Counted from the stretch's first letter, positions 1 to 7,929 are shown. The stretch: 13,423 bases of DNA from Bacteroidaceae bacterium (GCA_016284115.1 JAEEOD010000347.1:1-13423); one strand, 5' to 3'. A program made the numbers and translations. Notes: generated by a model from the sequence alone, not told the origin.

Positions 1-553
1 CACTCAATGGACTCAGTTTGCCATCTACATACACAAGAAAATTACTACTGCCTCTAAAGGTAAAACCACCATCTGCATCAACTTGAACTGAAGGGGTGTT
101 GGCCAAGATATCAACTGCCGTTCCGCCTGAAGCAGCTACAGCAGTTGAACCACTGATGCGTTGACGGTCCAGCTTATATACAATTTGGTTCTTTTCACCT
201 ACAACGGTTACTTCAGAAAGGCCAGTAGCAAGTTCACGTAGTTCAATAGTGCCTAAATCGATAGTTTGTCCATCCCTTGCCGTCAGTTTCTCACTGACAT
301 AGGGATCATAACCCATCATACGAACCATCACCAGCACATCACCTGATGGCACTTTCTCAACGGAAAAAAGTCCATTGGTCACCATTCCTGAAGCCACTAC
401 TTTGTCGTTGAGATCAGATACTATTACATCAGCATAATCGATGGGTTGGCCGGTAGAGGCATCTACAACTTTCCCTTTAATGATGACAGATGATGCTGCA
501 TAGAGCGCACAACTAGTGCACACCAACAGCATCGTCAGTAATATTTTTTTCAT
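1..553 (-). CDS. TonB-dependent outer-membrane receptor, 5' part only (runs off the window)
   Basis: Reading leftward from an ATG at 553 gives an open frame of about 184 codons with no stop before base 1, so only the N-terminus is present. Residues 1 to about 20 form a Sec signal peptide (MKKILLTMLLVCTSC, then ALYAA). A carboxypeptidase-regulatory-like beta-sandwich follows (IIKGKVVDASTGQPIDYADV, about residues 23-105), then the start of a plug domain (SEVTVVGEK; GGTAVDILANTPSVQVDADG; FRGSSNFLVYVDGK). The GGTAvDiLaNTPSV motif is typical of the Bacteroidetes outer-membrane beta-barrel receptors that have this N-terminal module, and less so of classical SusC. Such receptors import ligands across the outer membrane using TonB energy. 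The substrate cannot be told from this part. It lies 36 nt downstream of lemA on the same strand; a degenerate -7-like sequence in that gap is too weak to call. Whether the gene is intact beyond base 1 is unknown. Confidence 0.85.
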   Translation of the reverse strand, partial: MKKILLTMLLVCTSCALYAASSVIIKGKVVDASTGQPIDYADVIVSDLNDKVVASGMVTNGLFSVEKVPSGDVLVMVRMMGYDPYVSEKLTARDGQTIDLGTIELRELATGLSEVTVVGEKNQIVYKLDRQRISGSTAVAASGGTAVDILANTPSVQVDADGGFTFRGSSNFLVYVDGKLSPLS

Positions 554-589
554 GATTGATTCCAAAAATCTTCGTGAAGGTAAATATTA

Positions 590-1171
590 TTAAAACTCTA
601 CTTTCGGAGCTTGGTTGGCACCTGCCTCAGCTTCGAAATATGCACGCTGAGTGAAGCCTAACATACCAGCAAACAGATTGCGTGGGAATGTGCGAATAGT
701 GGTATTGTACTTCTGTGCCTCTTTGTTAAAATTAGTGCGAGCCACATTGATACGATTTTCTGTCCCCTCCAGCTGAGCCTGCAATTCCTTAAACTGCTCA
801 CTTGCCTTTAAGTCTGGATAGCTCTCTGAAATAGCTATTAGTCTGCCCAAAGCAGAGGCGAGTTCGCCTTGAGCCTGTTGGAACTCCTGTAACTTCTCTG
901 GTGTTACATTAGATGGGTCAATTGAGATGGAAGTTGCCTTACTGCGGGCATTGACAACTGCCTCAAAGGTTTCCTGCTCGTGTTGAGCATATCCCTTTAC
1001 GGTATTCACCAGGTTAGGAATGAGGTCAGCACGACGCTGATACTGTGTCTCTACATTGGCCCAAGCGGTATTCACACCTTCGTCAAGACCAACCATACCA
1101 TTATAAACACTAACGAGCCAAATGGCAATTACTGCAATGACTGCTAACAGTCCAATAGTTGATTTCTTCAT
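590..1171 (-). CDS. lemA: LemA family protein
   Basis: This 193-residue protein matches LemA in length and layout. It has a short N-terminal tail and one membrane segment (about residues 5-23), followed by a long helical domain. The family signature is clear: NTAWANVETQYQRRADLIPN (about 34-53), then LVNTVKGYAQHE, ENRINVARTNFNKEAQKYN (138-156) and a C-terminal TFPRNLFAGMLGF. LemA proteins are membrane-anchored coiled-helix proteins whose biochemical role is not well defined. They are often encoded beside TPM-domain proteins, as here, where the TPM gene lies 33 nt upstream in the same transcriptional direction. The ATG at 1171 is the only start that keeps the whole membrane anchor. The gene appears intact, with a TAA stop at 590-592. 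Confidence 0.95.
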   Translation of the reverse strand: MKKSTIGLLAVIAVIAIWLVSVYNGMVGLDEGVNTAWANVETQYQRRADLIPNLVNTVKGYAQHEQETFEAVVNARSKATSISIDPSNVTPEKLQEFQQAQGELASALGRLIAISESYPDLKASEQFKELQAQLEGTENRINVARTNFNKEAQKYNTTIRTFPRNLFAGMLGFTQRAYFEAEAGANQAPKVEF

Positions 1172-1204
1172 TTTGCTTATGTTTTAAACTAATTTTATTT
1201 ACTT

Positions 1205-2113
1205 TTAAAAATGTGAACCAGCGCCACCACCGCCTCCCATGCCTCCACCAAAGTTGCCGCCGATAGTACCGCCGCCTCCGAAACCTCCACCGCTGCCTCC
1301 AATGATAATAGGGCCACCACCATTAGATACGCTGTCATAAGTGGTTCGCTTGCGTTTCACTTGATGGCCGCAATTACCACATACATATGTAACTTCGTAA
1401 GTCTTAGAGCCGCGACTCTTATAGAGCAACTTGGTGGAATCTTGCTGCAACATATATTTTCCGCATTGTGGACATTTGCGTTGTTTTCTGGATTGTAACC
1501 AGGCAAAATATAATAAGATACCAGGGAAACCTAGGGTGAATGCCAAGTATATCAGTAAGCCAATACCGCCACCAGTTCTTTCTTCTTCTCTCTCCATCGA
1601 CCCGTCTAAGCGTCCTACCACTTTGGTCATACCAGCCAACATGCCTTCATCCCAATCATTATCTTTTAGATAAGGAATCATGTCTTGCACCTGGATACGC
1701 TTGCAAATAGCATCAGGTAGGTCGCCTTCTAGACCGTAGCCTGTGTAGAACTGTATGGCGCGTTGGTCCACTACCAATAGCACAACTAGTCCGTTGTCTT
1801 TGCCTTTCTTTCCTACGCCCCAACTGTTCAGGAGCTCATGGCAGAAATCGAATGGCTCCACCTCACCGATGGAAGGCAAAGCAGCCACCACTGTCTCTAT
1901 GCCTGTCTTTTCTTCTAATTGGTAGAGCATAGCGTCAATGCTGTCTGTGGCAGTTTGGGAAAGAATGCCAGAAGGATTGCACACATACTTGGTGCGGTCC
2001 TGCAAATGTACCTTCGGTAGATTGTCGGGCGTAAAAACCTTCTGTGCACTCGTGTTAAGTGCACAGAAAAATCCAACTAATCCTATGATGAGTGTCCTAA
2101 TTTTCATAGCCAT
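1205..2113 (-). CDS. TPM-domain (YgcG-like) membrane protein with zinc ribbon and Gly-rich tail
   Basis: The 302-residue product has a signal peptide (about residues 1-23, ending NTSAQ). A TPM domain spans about 42-170, including the conserved core SWGVGKKGKDNGLVVLLVVD and FYTGYGLEGDLPD. One membrane segment follows (about 184-206), then a CxxC...CxxC zinc ribbon (C214, C217, C245, C248), and a tail after residue 265 made almost only of Gly with Ser and Phe. The arrangement is that of YgcG/TPM proteins: a periplasmic TPM domain, one transmembrane helix and a cytoplasmic or low-complexity tail. TPM domains have been linked to photosystem repair and acid-phosphatase activity in plants, but the bacterial role is unclear. 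Two in-frame ATGs (2113 and 2107) lie six bases apart; the second gives a more standard MKIRTL signal start. It is very likely co-transcribed with lemA. Confidence 0.9.
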   Translation of the reverse strand: MAMKIRTLIIGLVGFFCALNTSAQKVFTPDNLPKVHLQDRTKYVCNPSGILSQTATDSIDAMLYQLEEKTGIETVVAALPSIGEVEPFDFCHELLNSWGVGKKGKDNGLVVLLVVDQRAIQFYTGYGLEGDLPDAICKRIQVQDMIPYLKDNDWDEGMLAGMTKVVGRLDGSMEREEERTGGGIGLLIYLAFTLGFPGILLYFAWLQSRKQRKCPQCGKYMLQQDSTKLLYKSRGSKTYEVTYVCGNCGHQVKRKRTTYDSVSNGGGPIIIGGSGGGFGGGGTIGGNFGGGMGGGGGAGSHF

Positions 2114-2129
2114 TCTTCGTTTGATGTGG

Positions 2130-2137
2130 CTAAATTA
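2130..2137 (-). promoter_or_regulatory. Possible -7 box upstream of the TPM-lemA pair
   Basis: On the minus strand the sequence TAATTTAG differs from the Bacteroidetes -7 consensus TAnnTTTG at one position and lies 16 nt before the ATG at 2113. No convincing TTTG -33 element is visible at the expected distance. The call rests on one degenerate box in an AT-rich gap, so read-through from the hydrolase gene is equally possible. Confidence 0.3.
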
Positions 2138-2149
2138 CGAAAAAAAACA

Positions 2150-3133
2150 TTATTTGATGTATTTTTCCAAGAAAAACTGTACTCTTTGGGTATATTCCTC
2201 GGGATAATCAAAATAAGAGCGGGCGTGTTCAGAGCCTGGAGCCAGCCAAATTTCTTTAGGTTCGGGTTTAGCCTCAAACAGTGGATGCACCATCCAAGTG
2301 GGCACGAATGTGTCATTATCACCATGTATGAAGAACATAGGCAAATGACACTTTTTAACCATCTCGAGGGGTGATGCCTCACGAAAAGTCCAACCATGAA
2401 TAACGCCACACCACCAGCTAGCAAGGGGAATTACCATTTGCATCAGACTCTCGTCGTGCTGATCGCCAGATACCTCATCGAATACACTGGTATAACCGCA
2501 ATCTTCAATATATGCTTTGACGAATGGTCTCTGTGGTTCACCGCTGACACACATTGCCGTGGCTGCCCCCATCGAGGTACCATGTATCACCATCTGAGTG
2601 TCGCCTATTTTGTTGCCCAAACTGTCTTTTGGAACGAAGATATTGTTGGCTACGTCCAGCCATTCTATCACATCCAAACGGTCTAGCCAACCCATTTGCG
2701 CATATTTGCCTTCGCTGAGGCCGTGCCCATTGAGGTCGGGCAGAAACATATTGTAGCCCAAATCATGCTGGAACATATAGCCGTAACGCATCATGCGCAC
2801 TGCACTGTCTGTCCATCCATGAATGATGAAAGCTGTCTTGTCGGTAGGCTGGTTGGCAGCTGCATACACAGCATGCAATCGTCTGCCATCTTGAGCAATG
2901 ATAAATGTATCTCGTAAAGCACCTCTGCTTTGCAAATTTTCCACCCAAACTTTGGCAGGGGGAAGTTCCTCAAAGAGTTGTGCATAAGCTTTTTGGGGAT
3001 TATGGGATGTGTCACGATTGGGATTCACCAACATATTTACAGCCATGTTGGCGATAGTAAGTGGTAAAGCTATGATAATGATTATCAGTACACCTACAAG
3101 AAAACCTAATACTCTTTTCGTTCTTTTGCTCAC
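2150..3133 (-). CDS. Membrane-anchored alpha/beta hydrolase (serine hydrolase)
   Basis: The 327-residue protein has a basic N-terminus (MSKRTKR), one membrane anchor (about residues 8-30), then an alpha/beta-hydrolase domain. The expected catalytic set is visible: an oxyanion-region HGW at 105-107, a nucleophile elbow HGTSMGA with Ser187, an acid in IHGDNDTFVP (probably Asp274) and a His in GSEHARS (His303). The catalytic domain probably faces the periplasm. The substrate is unknown; relatives include esterases and peptidases. The start is a GTG at 3133: an in-frame TGA lies two codons upstream, and the next in-frame Met (residue 30) would remove the anchor. No clear Shine-Dalgarno sequence precedes it. 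The gene begins 18 nt after the aroE stop and so may extend the phoH-purC-aroE transcript. Confidence 0.88.
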   Translation of the reverse strand: MSKRTKRVLGFLVGVLIIIIIALPLTIANMAVNMLVNPNRDTSHNPQKAYAQLFEELPPAKVWVENLQSRGALRDTFIIAQDGRRLHAVYAAANQPTDKTAFIIHGWTDSAVRMMRYGYMFQHDLGYNMFLPDLNGHGLSEGKYAQMGWLDRLDVIEWLDVANNIFVPKDSLGNKIGDTQMVIHGTSMGAATAMCVSGEPQRPFVKAYIEDCGYTSVFDEVSGDQHDESLMQMVIPLASWWCGVIHGWTFREASPLEMVKKCHLPMFFIHGDNDTFVPTWMVHPLFEAKPEPKEIWLAPGSEHARSYFDYPEEYTQRVQFFLEKYIK

Positions 3134-3151
3134 TTTTCAGAAGCCAATGAC

Positions 3152-3898
3152 TTATCTATGCCAGATATCCCATGCCTCAAATGCCTGCAGTAACAACATT
3201 TCCAAGCCATTCTTTACCATTGCTCCTTGTTTCTTGCCCTTCTTCATAAACAAGGTCTCGTCAGGGTTGTAGAGCAAATCATACAACAGATGCTTGGGTG
3301 TTAGCAAATCATAAGGGATGTTTGGGCATTCGTTGATTTTGGGATACATACCCACTGGGGTACAGTTTATGATAACGTGGTGAGACTCAATAATTTCAGG
3401 TGTTAAGTTGCTGTAATTGATAAATTTGTCACCTTTCTTGGTGCGAGAAACAAACAGACTCTCAATACCCAAATCTTGCAAGCCACAGTAGATGGCTTTC
3501 GATGCGCCACCAGTGCCCAGAATCAACGCTTTCTTATGATGGTCGGTTATATACGGCTCAATAGATTGTGTAAAGCCAACGATATCGGAGTTATACCCAA
3601 TAAGTTTGGTTTTCTTACTACCTCTGACAATCTTTATTACGTTCACGGCACCAATACGTTTAGCGGTAGCTTTGTCCAGATCGTCAAGATAAGGAATAAC
3701 CTGCTCTTTGTAAGGTATGGTGACATTTAGTCCTTTGAGGTTGTCGTTTTTCTCGACCACCTCTCTGAACTCCTTTATGCTTGGGATCTCAAAATTTACA
3801 TATTCAGCATCAATGCCTTCAGCTTCAAATTTCTCGTTGAAGTATCCCTTGGAAAAGGAATGTCCCAATGGGTAACCTATCAATCCGTAAATATCCAT
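3152..3898 (-). CDS. aroE: Shikimate dehydrogenase
   Basis: AroE reduces 3-dehydroshikimate to shikimate with NADPH, in the cytoplasm, as a step of chorismate and aromatic amino acid synthesis. At 248 residues this is a short but complete member of the family (often about 250-290). The N-terminal substrate domain shows GLIGYPLGHSFS (5-16) and LNVTIPYKE with the catalytic Lys64. GAVN carries Asn86, and GYNSDIVGF carries Asp105. The Rossmann dinucleotide loop is GTGGASKA (128-135). NCTPVGMYP (178-186) and the C-terminal GLEMLLLQAF with Gln238 are also present. Its ATG at 3898 follows the purC stop after a single base, which strongly suggests one transcript and coupled translation. Confidence 0.97.
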   Translation of the reverse strand: MDIYGLIGYPLGHSFSKGYFNEKFEAEGIDAEYVNFEIPSIKEFREVVEKNDNLKGLNVTIPYKEQVIPYLDDLDKATAKRIGAVNVIKIVRGSKKTKLIGYNSDIVGFTQSIEPYITDHHKKALILGTGGASKAIYCGLQDLGIESLFVSRTKKGDKFINYSNLTPEIIESHHVIINCTPVGMYPKINECPNIPYDLLTPKHLLYDLLYNPDETLFMKKGKKQGAMVKNGLEMLLLQAFEAWDIWHR

Positions 3899-3899
3899 T

Positions 3900-4841
3900 T
3901 TATATCGCTTTCAACACGTTCTTTTCAATTCGTTCCAATACGTCACCTATTGCTTCTTCCTTCTGGAAATGCTCACCTGTGATGTGCTCGTACAACTCGA
4001 TGTAGCGGTCGCTGATAGATGCTACTATCTCGTCTGTCATAGGGGGTACCTGCTGACCAGCCTTGCCTTGGAAACCATTATCCATCAGCCACTCGCGTAC
4101 AAATTCTTTAGAGAGCTGCTTTTGTGGTTCACCCTTGGCGAACTTCTCTGCATAGCCATCAGCATAGAAATAACGGCTGGAATCAGGAGTATGAATCTCG
4201 TCCATCAAATAGATGACACTATCATGTTTGCCAAACTCATATTTGGTATCAACTAAAATCAAGCCACGCTTAGCGGCGATCTCTGTACCGCGCTGGAACA
4301 ATGCCAATGTATATTTCTCCAATAGGGCATACTCCTCAGGCGTTGCTAAACCTTTTGCCAAAATCTCCTCCTTAGAAATGTCAGCATCGTGTTCACCAAT
4401 TTCAGCTTTGGTGGTAGGGGTGATAATTGGGGTAGGGAACTTTTCGTTTTCTCTCATACCCTCAGGCAACTTTACGCCACAGATTTCACGCACACCATTT
4501 TTATAAGCGCGCCAAGCACTACCGCACAGGTAGCCGCGTACAATCATCTCTACAGGAAATCCCTCGCACATCACACCCACTGTTACCATTGGGTCGGGAG
4601 AGGAGAGTTTCCAGTTAGGACAAATGTCAGAAGTGGCATCAAGGAATTTTGATGCAATCTGGTTCAGCACCTGTCCCTTGAAAGGAATACCTTTCGGCAG
4701 TATCACGTCGAAAGCAGAGATGCGGTCGGTGGCCACCATCACCAGCTTCTCGTCATTGATGTTATATACGTCACGCACCTTCCCATGATACACGCTTTTC
4801 TGTCCGGGAAAGCTGAAGTCAGTTTTTGTTAATGCTTTCAT
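3900..4841 (-). CDS. purC: Phosphoribosylaminoimidazole-succinocarboxamide (SAICAR) synthase
   Basis: PurC joins CAIR and aspartate, using ATP, to make SAICAR in de novo purine synthesis. The protein is 313 residues, the long form similar in size to yeast Ade1 and longer than the roughly 240-residue E. coli type. Family motifs are intact: GKVRDVY (20-26), [20 protein letters not shown] (36-55), [19 protein letters not shown] (98-116), [12 protein letters not shown] (193-204) and [13 protein letters not shown] (214-226). Its ATG at 4841 lies inside the 3' end of the PhoH gene (23-nt overlap), and its stop is 1 nt before aroE, so it sits in the middle of a coupled trio. The gene shows no sign of damage. 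Confidence 0.97.
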   Translation of the reverse strand: MKALTKTDFSFPGQKSVYHGKVRDVYNINDEKLVMVATDRISAFDVILPKGIPFKGQVLNQIASKFLDATSDICPNWKLSSPDPMVTVGVMCEGFPVEMIVRGYLCGSAWRAYKNGVREICGVKLPEGMRENEKFPTPIITPTTKAEIGEHDADISKEEILAKGLATPEEYALLEKYTLALFQRGTEIAAKRGLILVDTKYEFGKHDSVIYLMDEIHTPDSSRYFYADGYAEKFAKGEPQKQLSKEFVREWLMDNGFQGKAGQQVPPMTDEIVASISDRYIELYEHITGEHFQKEEAIGDVLERIEKNVLKAI

Positions 4842-5805
4842 TGTCCTTATCTTTTAGTACGTTTTTCTTTTCTTTGTCAAACTTGTCGTACGCTTCTACA
4901 ATTCTTTCCACCAGTTTGTGACGCACGATGTCTTTCTGGTTCATTTCGATGACCGATATACCTTTCACTCCCTTAAGGATGTTCAATGCCTGCACTAAAC
5001 CCGAGGTCTGAGATGGCGGGAGGTCGATCTGAGTCATGTCACCCGTTACAATCATTTTGGTGTTCATACCCATACGGGTAAGGAACATCTTGATCTGCTG
5101 AGTGGTGGTGTTTTGTGCCTCGTCCAGTATCACTACTGCATCACTCAATGTCCTGCCTCTCATGAAAGCTAATGGTGCTATCTGAATAACATTGGTTTCC
5201 ATATATTCTTGCAGTTTGACAGCTGGTATCATATCCTGTAATGCGTCATATAGCGGTTGCAAGTAGGGGTCAATTTTCTCTTTCATGTCACCTGGCAGAA
5301 AGCCCAACTTCTCTCCAGCTTCCACAGCAGGGCGGCAGAGCACAACCTTGCGCTTCTCCTTATTCTTCAGGGCACGTACCGCCAGCGCAATAGCAGTATA
5401 GGTCTTTCCTGAGCCTGCAGGACCTACGGCAAAGGTTAGATCGCTGTTGTTAAAAGCCTCTACTAGTTTCATCTGGTTCTCACTGCGTGGAATGATGGGC
5501 TTGCCCACAACGCTGAACACGATGACGTTGCCCGATTTCTCCGCTTGCGGAGCATTACCTTTTATAATGTCGATAATAACTTCTTCTTTCAGGGAATTGA
5601 ATTCGGTGCAGTACTTCTGTAACTTGATGATGTTCTCTTCGAATGCACATAACTCTTCTTCATCGCCCAGCACTTTGATGACATTGCCTCTTGCAATGAT
5701 GCGCAACTTGGGGTAGAGCGCCTTGATAAGCTGCATGTTGGTGTTGTTAACACCATAGAAAATAATAGGATCTACATCCTCAAGTACAATCAGTTTTTCT
5801 ATCAT
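4819..5805 (-). CDS. PhoH-family ATPase (PhoL-like)
   Basis: This 328-residue cytoplasmic ATPase has the standard PhoH layout. An N-terminal KH-like nucleic-acid-binding region (about 1-80) is followed by a P-loop domain with Walker A GPAGSGKT (128-135), the [17 protein letters not shown] segment (157-173), Walker [10 protein letters not shown] (224-232) and a sensor-type [11 protein letters not shown] (253-263). PhoH/PhoL proteins are linked to RNA metabolism and, in many bacteria, are encoded near ybeY; the exact activity here is not shown. The C-terminus is Lys/Asp/Asn-rich and overlaps the purC start by 23 nt, so PhoH termination may help purC initiation. A good -7 box lies 26 nt upstream of the ATG at 5805. 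Confidence 0.93.
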   Translation of the reverse strand: MIEKLIVLEDVDPIIFYGVNNTNMQLIKALYPKLRIIARGNVIKVLGDEEELCAFEENIIKLQKYCTEFNSLKEEVIIDIIKGNAPQAEKSGNVIVFSVVGKPIIPRSENQMKLVEAFNNSDLTFAVGPAGSGKTYTAIALAVRALKNKEKRKVVLCRPAVEAGEKLGFLPGDMKEKIDPYLQPLYDALQDMIPAVKLQEYMETNVIQIAPLAFMRGRTLSDAVVILDEAQNTTTQQIKMFLTRMGMNTKMIVTGDMTQIDLPPSQTSGLVQALNILKGVKGISVIEMNQKDIVRHKLVERIVEAYDKFDKEKKNVLKDKDNESINKN

Positions 5806-5831
5806 TCAAATTATTTTGGTTATTATGAGTG

Positions 5832-5839
5832 CAAATGTA
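5832..5839 (-). promoter_or_regulatory. -7 box for the phoH-purC-aroE operon
   Basis: The minus-strand sequence TACATTTG matches the Bacteroidetes primary-sigma -7 consensus TAnnTTTG exactly. It would start transcription about 15-22 nt before the PhoH ATG at 5805. It lies in the 40-nt gap just after the M23 stop codon, so any -33 element must fall within the M23 coding end; no clear TTTG is visible there. Confidence 0.55.
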
Positions 5840-5845
5840 GTGCTT

Positions 5846-6451
5846 TTATTTCACTTTTTTCACCTTAATGCCACTCTTTTTTTTCGTTATTTTCAGACAA
5901 TCCTTCCTCAAACGATGGTTTTCGAAGTCAAAAAGCAGACTAGGGTCAAAATGTTTATTGTTTACACGCGTCTCGAAATGCAGGTGATCCCCTGTAGCAC
6001 GACCTGTTCGTCCCTCAAGAGCGAGGGGAGTGCCAGCTTTTACTTTGTCCCCTTTTTTTACCAAGTTCTTTACATTATGACTGTAGAGAGTTTCCAGTCC
6101 ATTAGGGTGGCGCACAATCACGCAGTTGCCATAATCGGCAAACCATTCCGACATCACAACACTGCCATCGAAGGCACAACGGATGGTGTCATTGGCAAAA
6201 GTTTTAATATCCCATCCAGAATGCATCCTGCCGTCCCTCTCTCCGTAAGGCGACAGCACCTTACAGCCAGGCAACGGAAAGCAGAAACCTTCTTCCATCA
6301 AATCCATAGGACAAATGGTCAGTTCTTCCTTGTCGTTCAACTGACTCGATTGGGTGATTCTGATGTGTTTAACCCCCACATCATAATAATCCTGTGCCCA
6401 AATCAATAGAGGCAAGAATGTGACAAACAATATGAGTATCAGCCTATTCAT
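5846..6451 (-). CDS. Secreted M23 family metallopeptidase (LytM/peptidoglycan endopeptidase type)
   Basis: The 201-residue product has a signal peptide (about 1-20, ending LLIWAQ), a short linker, and an M23 domain from about residue 55. All zinc and catalytic positions expected of an active LytM-type enzyme are present: MHSGWD with His77 and Asp81, LYSH with His125, and GDHLHFE with His156 and His158. M23 enzymes cleave peptide cross-links or stems in peptidoglycan; the substrate bond here is not determined. The C-terminus is very basic (KITKKKSGIKVKKVK region). The gene starts within the stop of the B3/4 gene (TAATG), so it is translationally coupled to it. Confidence 0.92.
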   Translation of the reverse strand: MNRLILILFVTFLPLLIWAQDYYDVGVKHIRITQSSQLNDKEELTICPMDLMEEGFCFPLPGCKVLSPYGERDGRMHSGWDIKTFANDTIRCAFDGSVVMSEWFADYGNCVIVRHPNGLETLYSHNVKNLVKKGDKVKAGTPLALEGRTGRATGDHLHFETRVNNKHFDPSLLFDFENHRLRKDCLKITKKKSGIKVKKVK

Positions 6452-7113
6452 TATTCAAAAAACGTTATCTCGTATTTAGTCATCAAGGCATAATTATCAA
6501 GTAATTCGGTTAATTGGCAGACAGCTTCAGTTAGTCCCTTGTTGCCGCTATAGCCATTGATGATGACTAACAGATGTTGGGTGTTGATATCTATCTTCGT
6601 GCGCTCGTGATCACTGGTTGGTGTCCCAATACCTCCTAAAGCATCACGATATACAGGTAGTCCATCGATGTTTAACACACCTCTCCCGATGCCTTCGTAG
6701 GGTTCTCCCTCTTGTCCAATACCTAAAACGAGTTTGTTGCCAACAATTTTATCCCCATCAAAGCCACCGATACTAAAGCCTGTCTGTAGCGATACCAAGT
6801 TGATGATATCCACCAATGTGTCAATTTGATAGAGCTCCATCCCGCGAAGCAGTCGCCTGCGTAGGGCTTCTGCCGATGGACGATACCTGCTGGGATCCTT
6901 GCCACAACGTCTGTAGGCCGTTCTTGTGGCTGCTATGGCATATTGCTCCTTGCAGTCGTCCACATTGCTCTCTTGACGCAACTGTTGGGTGAATACATCT
7001 ATCTCCTGCCATAGTCCTTTGCTATAGATGTTGTTGGTCACCCATGCCTCTACTGCCACGCCCTTAAACTCTGGACACTTGCATTTCAGCTCTTCAGATA
7101 CTTCAATAATCAT
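6451..7113 (-). CDS. B3/4 (PheT-like tRNA-synthetase editing-fold) domain protein
   Basis: The 220-residue protein is a free-standing B3/4 domain, the fold that forms the editing region of the phenylalanyl-tRNA synthetase beta chain. Diagnostic segments are AYRRCGKDPSRYRPSAEALR (66-85), INLVSLQTGFSIGGFDGDK (104-122) and GTPTSDHERTKID (163-175). Stand-alone versions occur in many bacteria; they may act in trans on mischarged tRNA or another aminoacyl substrate, but this has not been settled. No anticodon-binding or aminoacylation domain is attached. Its ATG overlaps the pgeF stop by four bases (ATGA), and its TAA overlaps the M23 start by one base, placing it in the middle of a tight operon. 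Confidence 0.85.
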   Translation of the reverse strand: MIIEVSEELKCKCPEFKGVAVEAWVTNNIYSKGLWQEIDVFTQQLRQESNVDDCKEQYAIAATRTAYRRCGKDPSRYRPSAEALRRRLLRGMELYQIDTLVDIINLVSLQTGFSIGGFDGDKIVGNKLVLGIGQEGEPYEGIGRGVLNIDGLPVYRDALGGIGTPTSDHERTKIDINTQHLLVIINGYSGNKGLTEAVCQLTELLDNYALMTKYEITFFE

Positions 7114-7922
7114 TTATTAAGCATTATGCCCGTTAATAAACGGCCAGAATCTCTGGTAAGACGACGCACTGAGAAGAAATCTTGATAGCGCAGGTAAGTA
7201 CAGATGCCTGACATCTCAATTTGTGAGGTTGGTACACCAAACTCCTGCATGTCTATGCGGTTAGCTACCCATAGGTTGATGTGGTATTTGTGTGAACGAG
7301 GTACCCATTCAGCCACATGCTCTATCGGGTAGCTCGAATTCTTGAACTGATCGTACACTTCATCACCCACCTCAAAACCCGCTAACGAGATTCCAGGGCC
7401 TACTACGATATGCACATCCTCAGGCTGGGTGCCGAACTTCTGCTGCATCTTTTGCAGAGCAGTCAATGCAACATGATTCACTGTACCTCTCCAACCTGCG
7501 TGTACCATACATACTGCTTCGTTCTTGGCGTCGTAGATAGCAATTGGCAGACAGTCGGCTGAGGTGACGCACACACAGATGCCTTTTTCTCTCGTCATCA
7601 GAATGTCCTTCTGCTCAAGGCGTGCCTTGCGTTCTTCTTCGTTGGCTTTCAGGAACGACCTGCCCAGATGGGCATAGTCGGTGCCATGAGCCAAGTGGGG
7701 GATAGCCAGCACTGCAGGTTTCTTAGGCAGCGCATTGCATACGATGTCGAGGTTTTTTTTGATTTTCTCGGGGTCATCATCGGTGTAGATGCCACAATTC
7801 AATGAACTGTAGTTGCCTTCACTCACACCACCGAAGCGTGTGGTGGTAAAACAGGTGACATTGGGGAATGCCAGCATTGATTTGTATGACAACAGTCTTT
7901 TGTCTTCAGATAATATAGCCAT
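7110..7922 (-). CDS. pgeF: Laccase-domain peptidoglycan editing factor / purine nucleoside phosphorylase (YfiH/YlmD family)
   Basis: About 270 residues with the complete YfiH/YlmD signature. The three metal ligands are visible, numbered from the ATG chosen here: His79 in LAHGTDYAH, Cys124 in VTSADCLPIA and His141 in VHAGWRGTVNH. VVGPGISLAGFEVGDEVY and a C-terminal SGICTYLRYQDFFSVRR follow. Members have been described both as editing factors that keep L-Ser out of muropeptides and as purine nucleoside phosphorylases with adenosine deaminase activity. The adjoining M23 peptidase fits the peptidoglycan role but does not prove it. The frame can be extended to a TTG at 7928, but the ATG at 7922 is preferred: AAAAGGA lies 7 nt before it and only 1 nt before the TTG. 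First gene of the minus-strand cluster. Confidence 0.93.
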   Translation of the reverse strand: MAILSEDKRLLSYKSMLAFPNVTCFTTTRFGGVSEGNYSSLNCGIYTDDDPEKIKKNLDIVCNALPKKPAVLAIPHLAHGTDYAHLGRSFLKANEEERKARLEQKDILMTREKGICVCVTSADCLPIAIYDAKNEAVCMVHAGWRGTVNHVALTALQKMQQKFGTQPEDVHIVVGPGISLAGFEVGDEVYDQFKNSSYPIEHVAEWVPRSHKYHINLWVANRIDMQEFGVPTSQIEMSGICTYLRYQDFFSVRRLTRDSGRLLTGIMLNK

Positions 7923-7929
7923 ACTCAAT

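Noticed and set aside
575..582. Minus-strand TACCTTCA as a promoter for the TonB-dependent receptor
   Set aside because: Two mismatches fall in the conserved TTTG part, and no -33 partner is visible.
2138..2165. T8 run with an AT-only stem as a terminator after the alpha/beta hydrolase
   Set aside because: The possible stem is only A-T pairs plus a short ACAT/ATGT core with a mismatch. It is too weak to call.
5816..6409. Plus-strand 197-codon frame opposite the M23 gene
   Set aside because: It is antisense to an intact M23 peptidase with all catalytic residues, and its translation shows no domain. It is a shadow frame.
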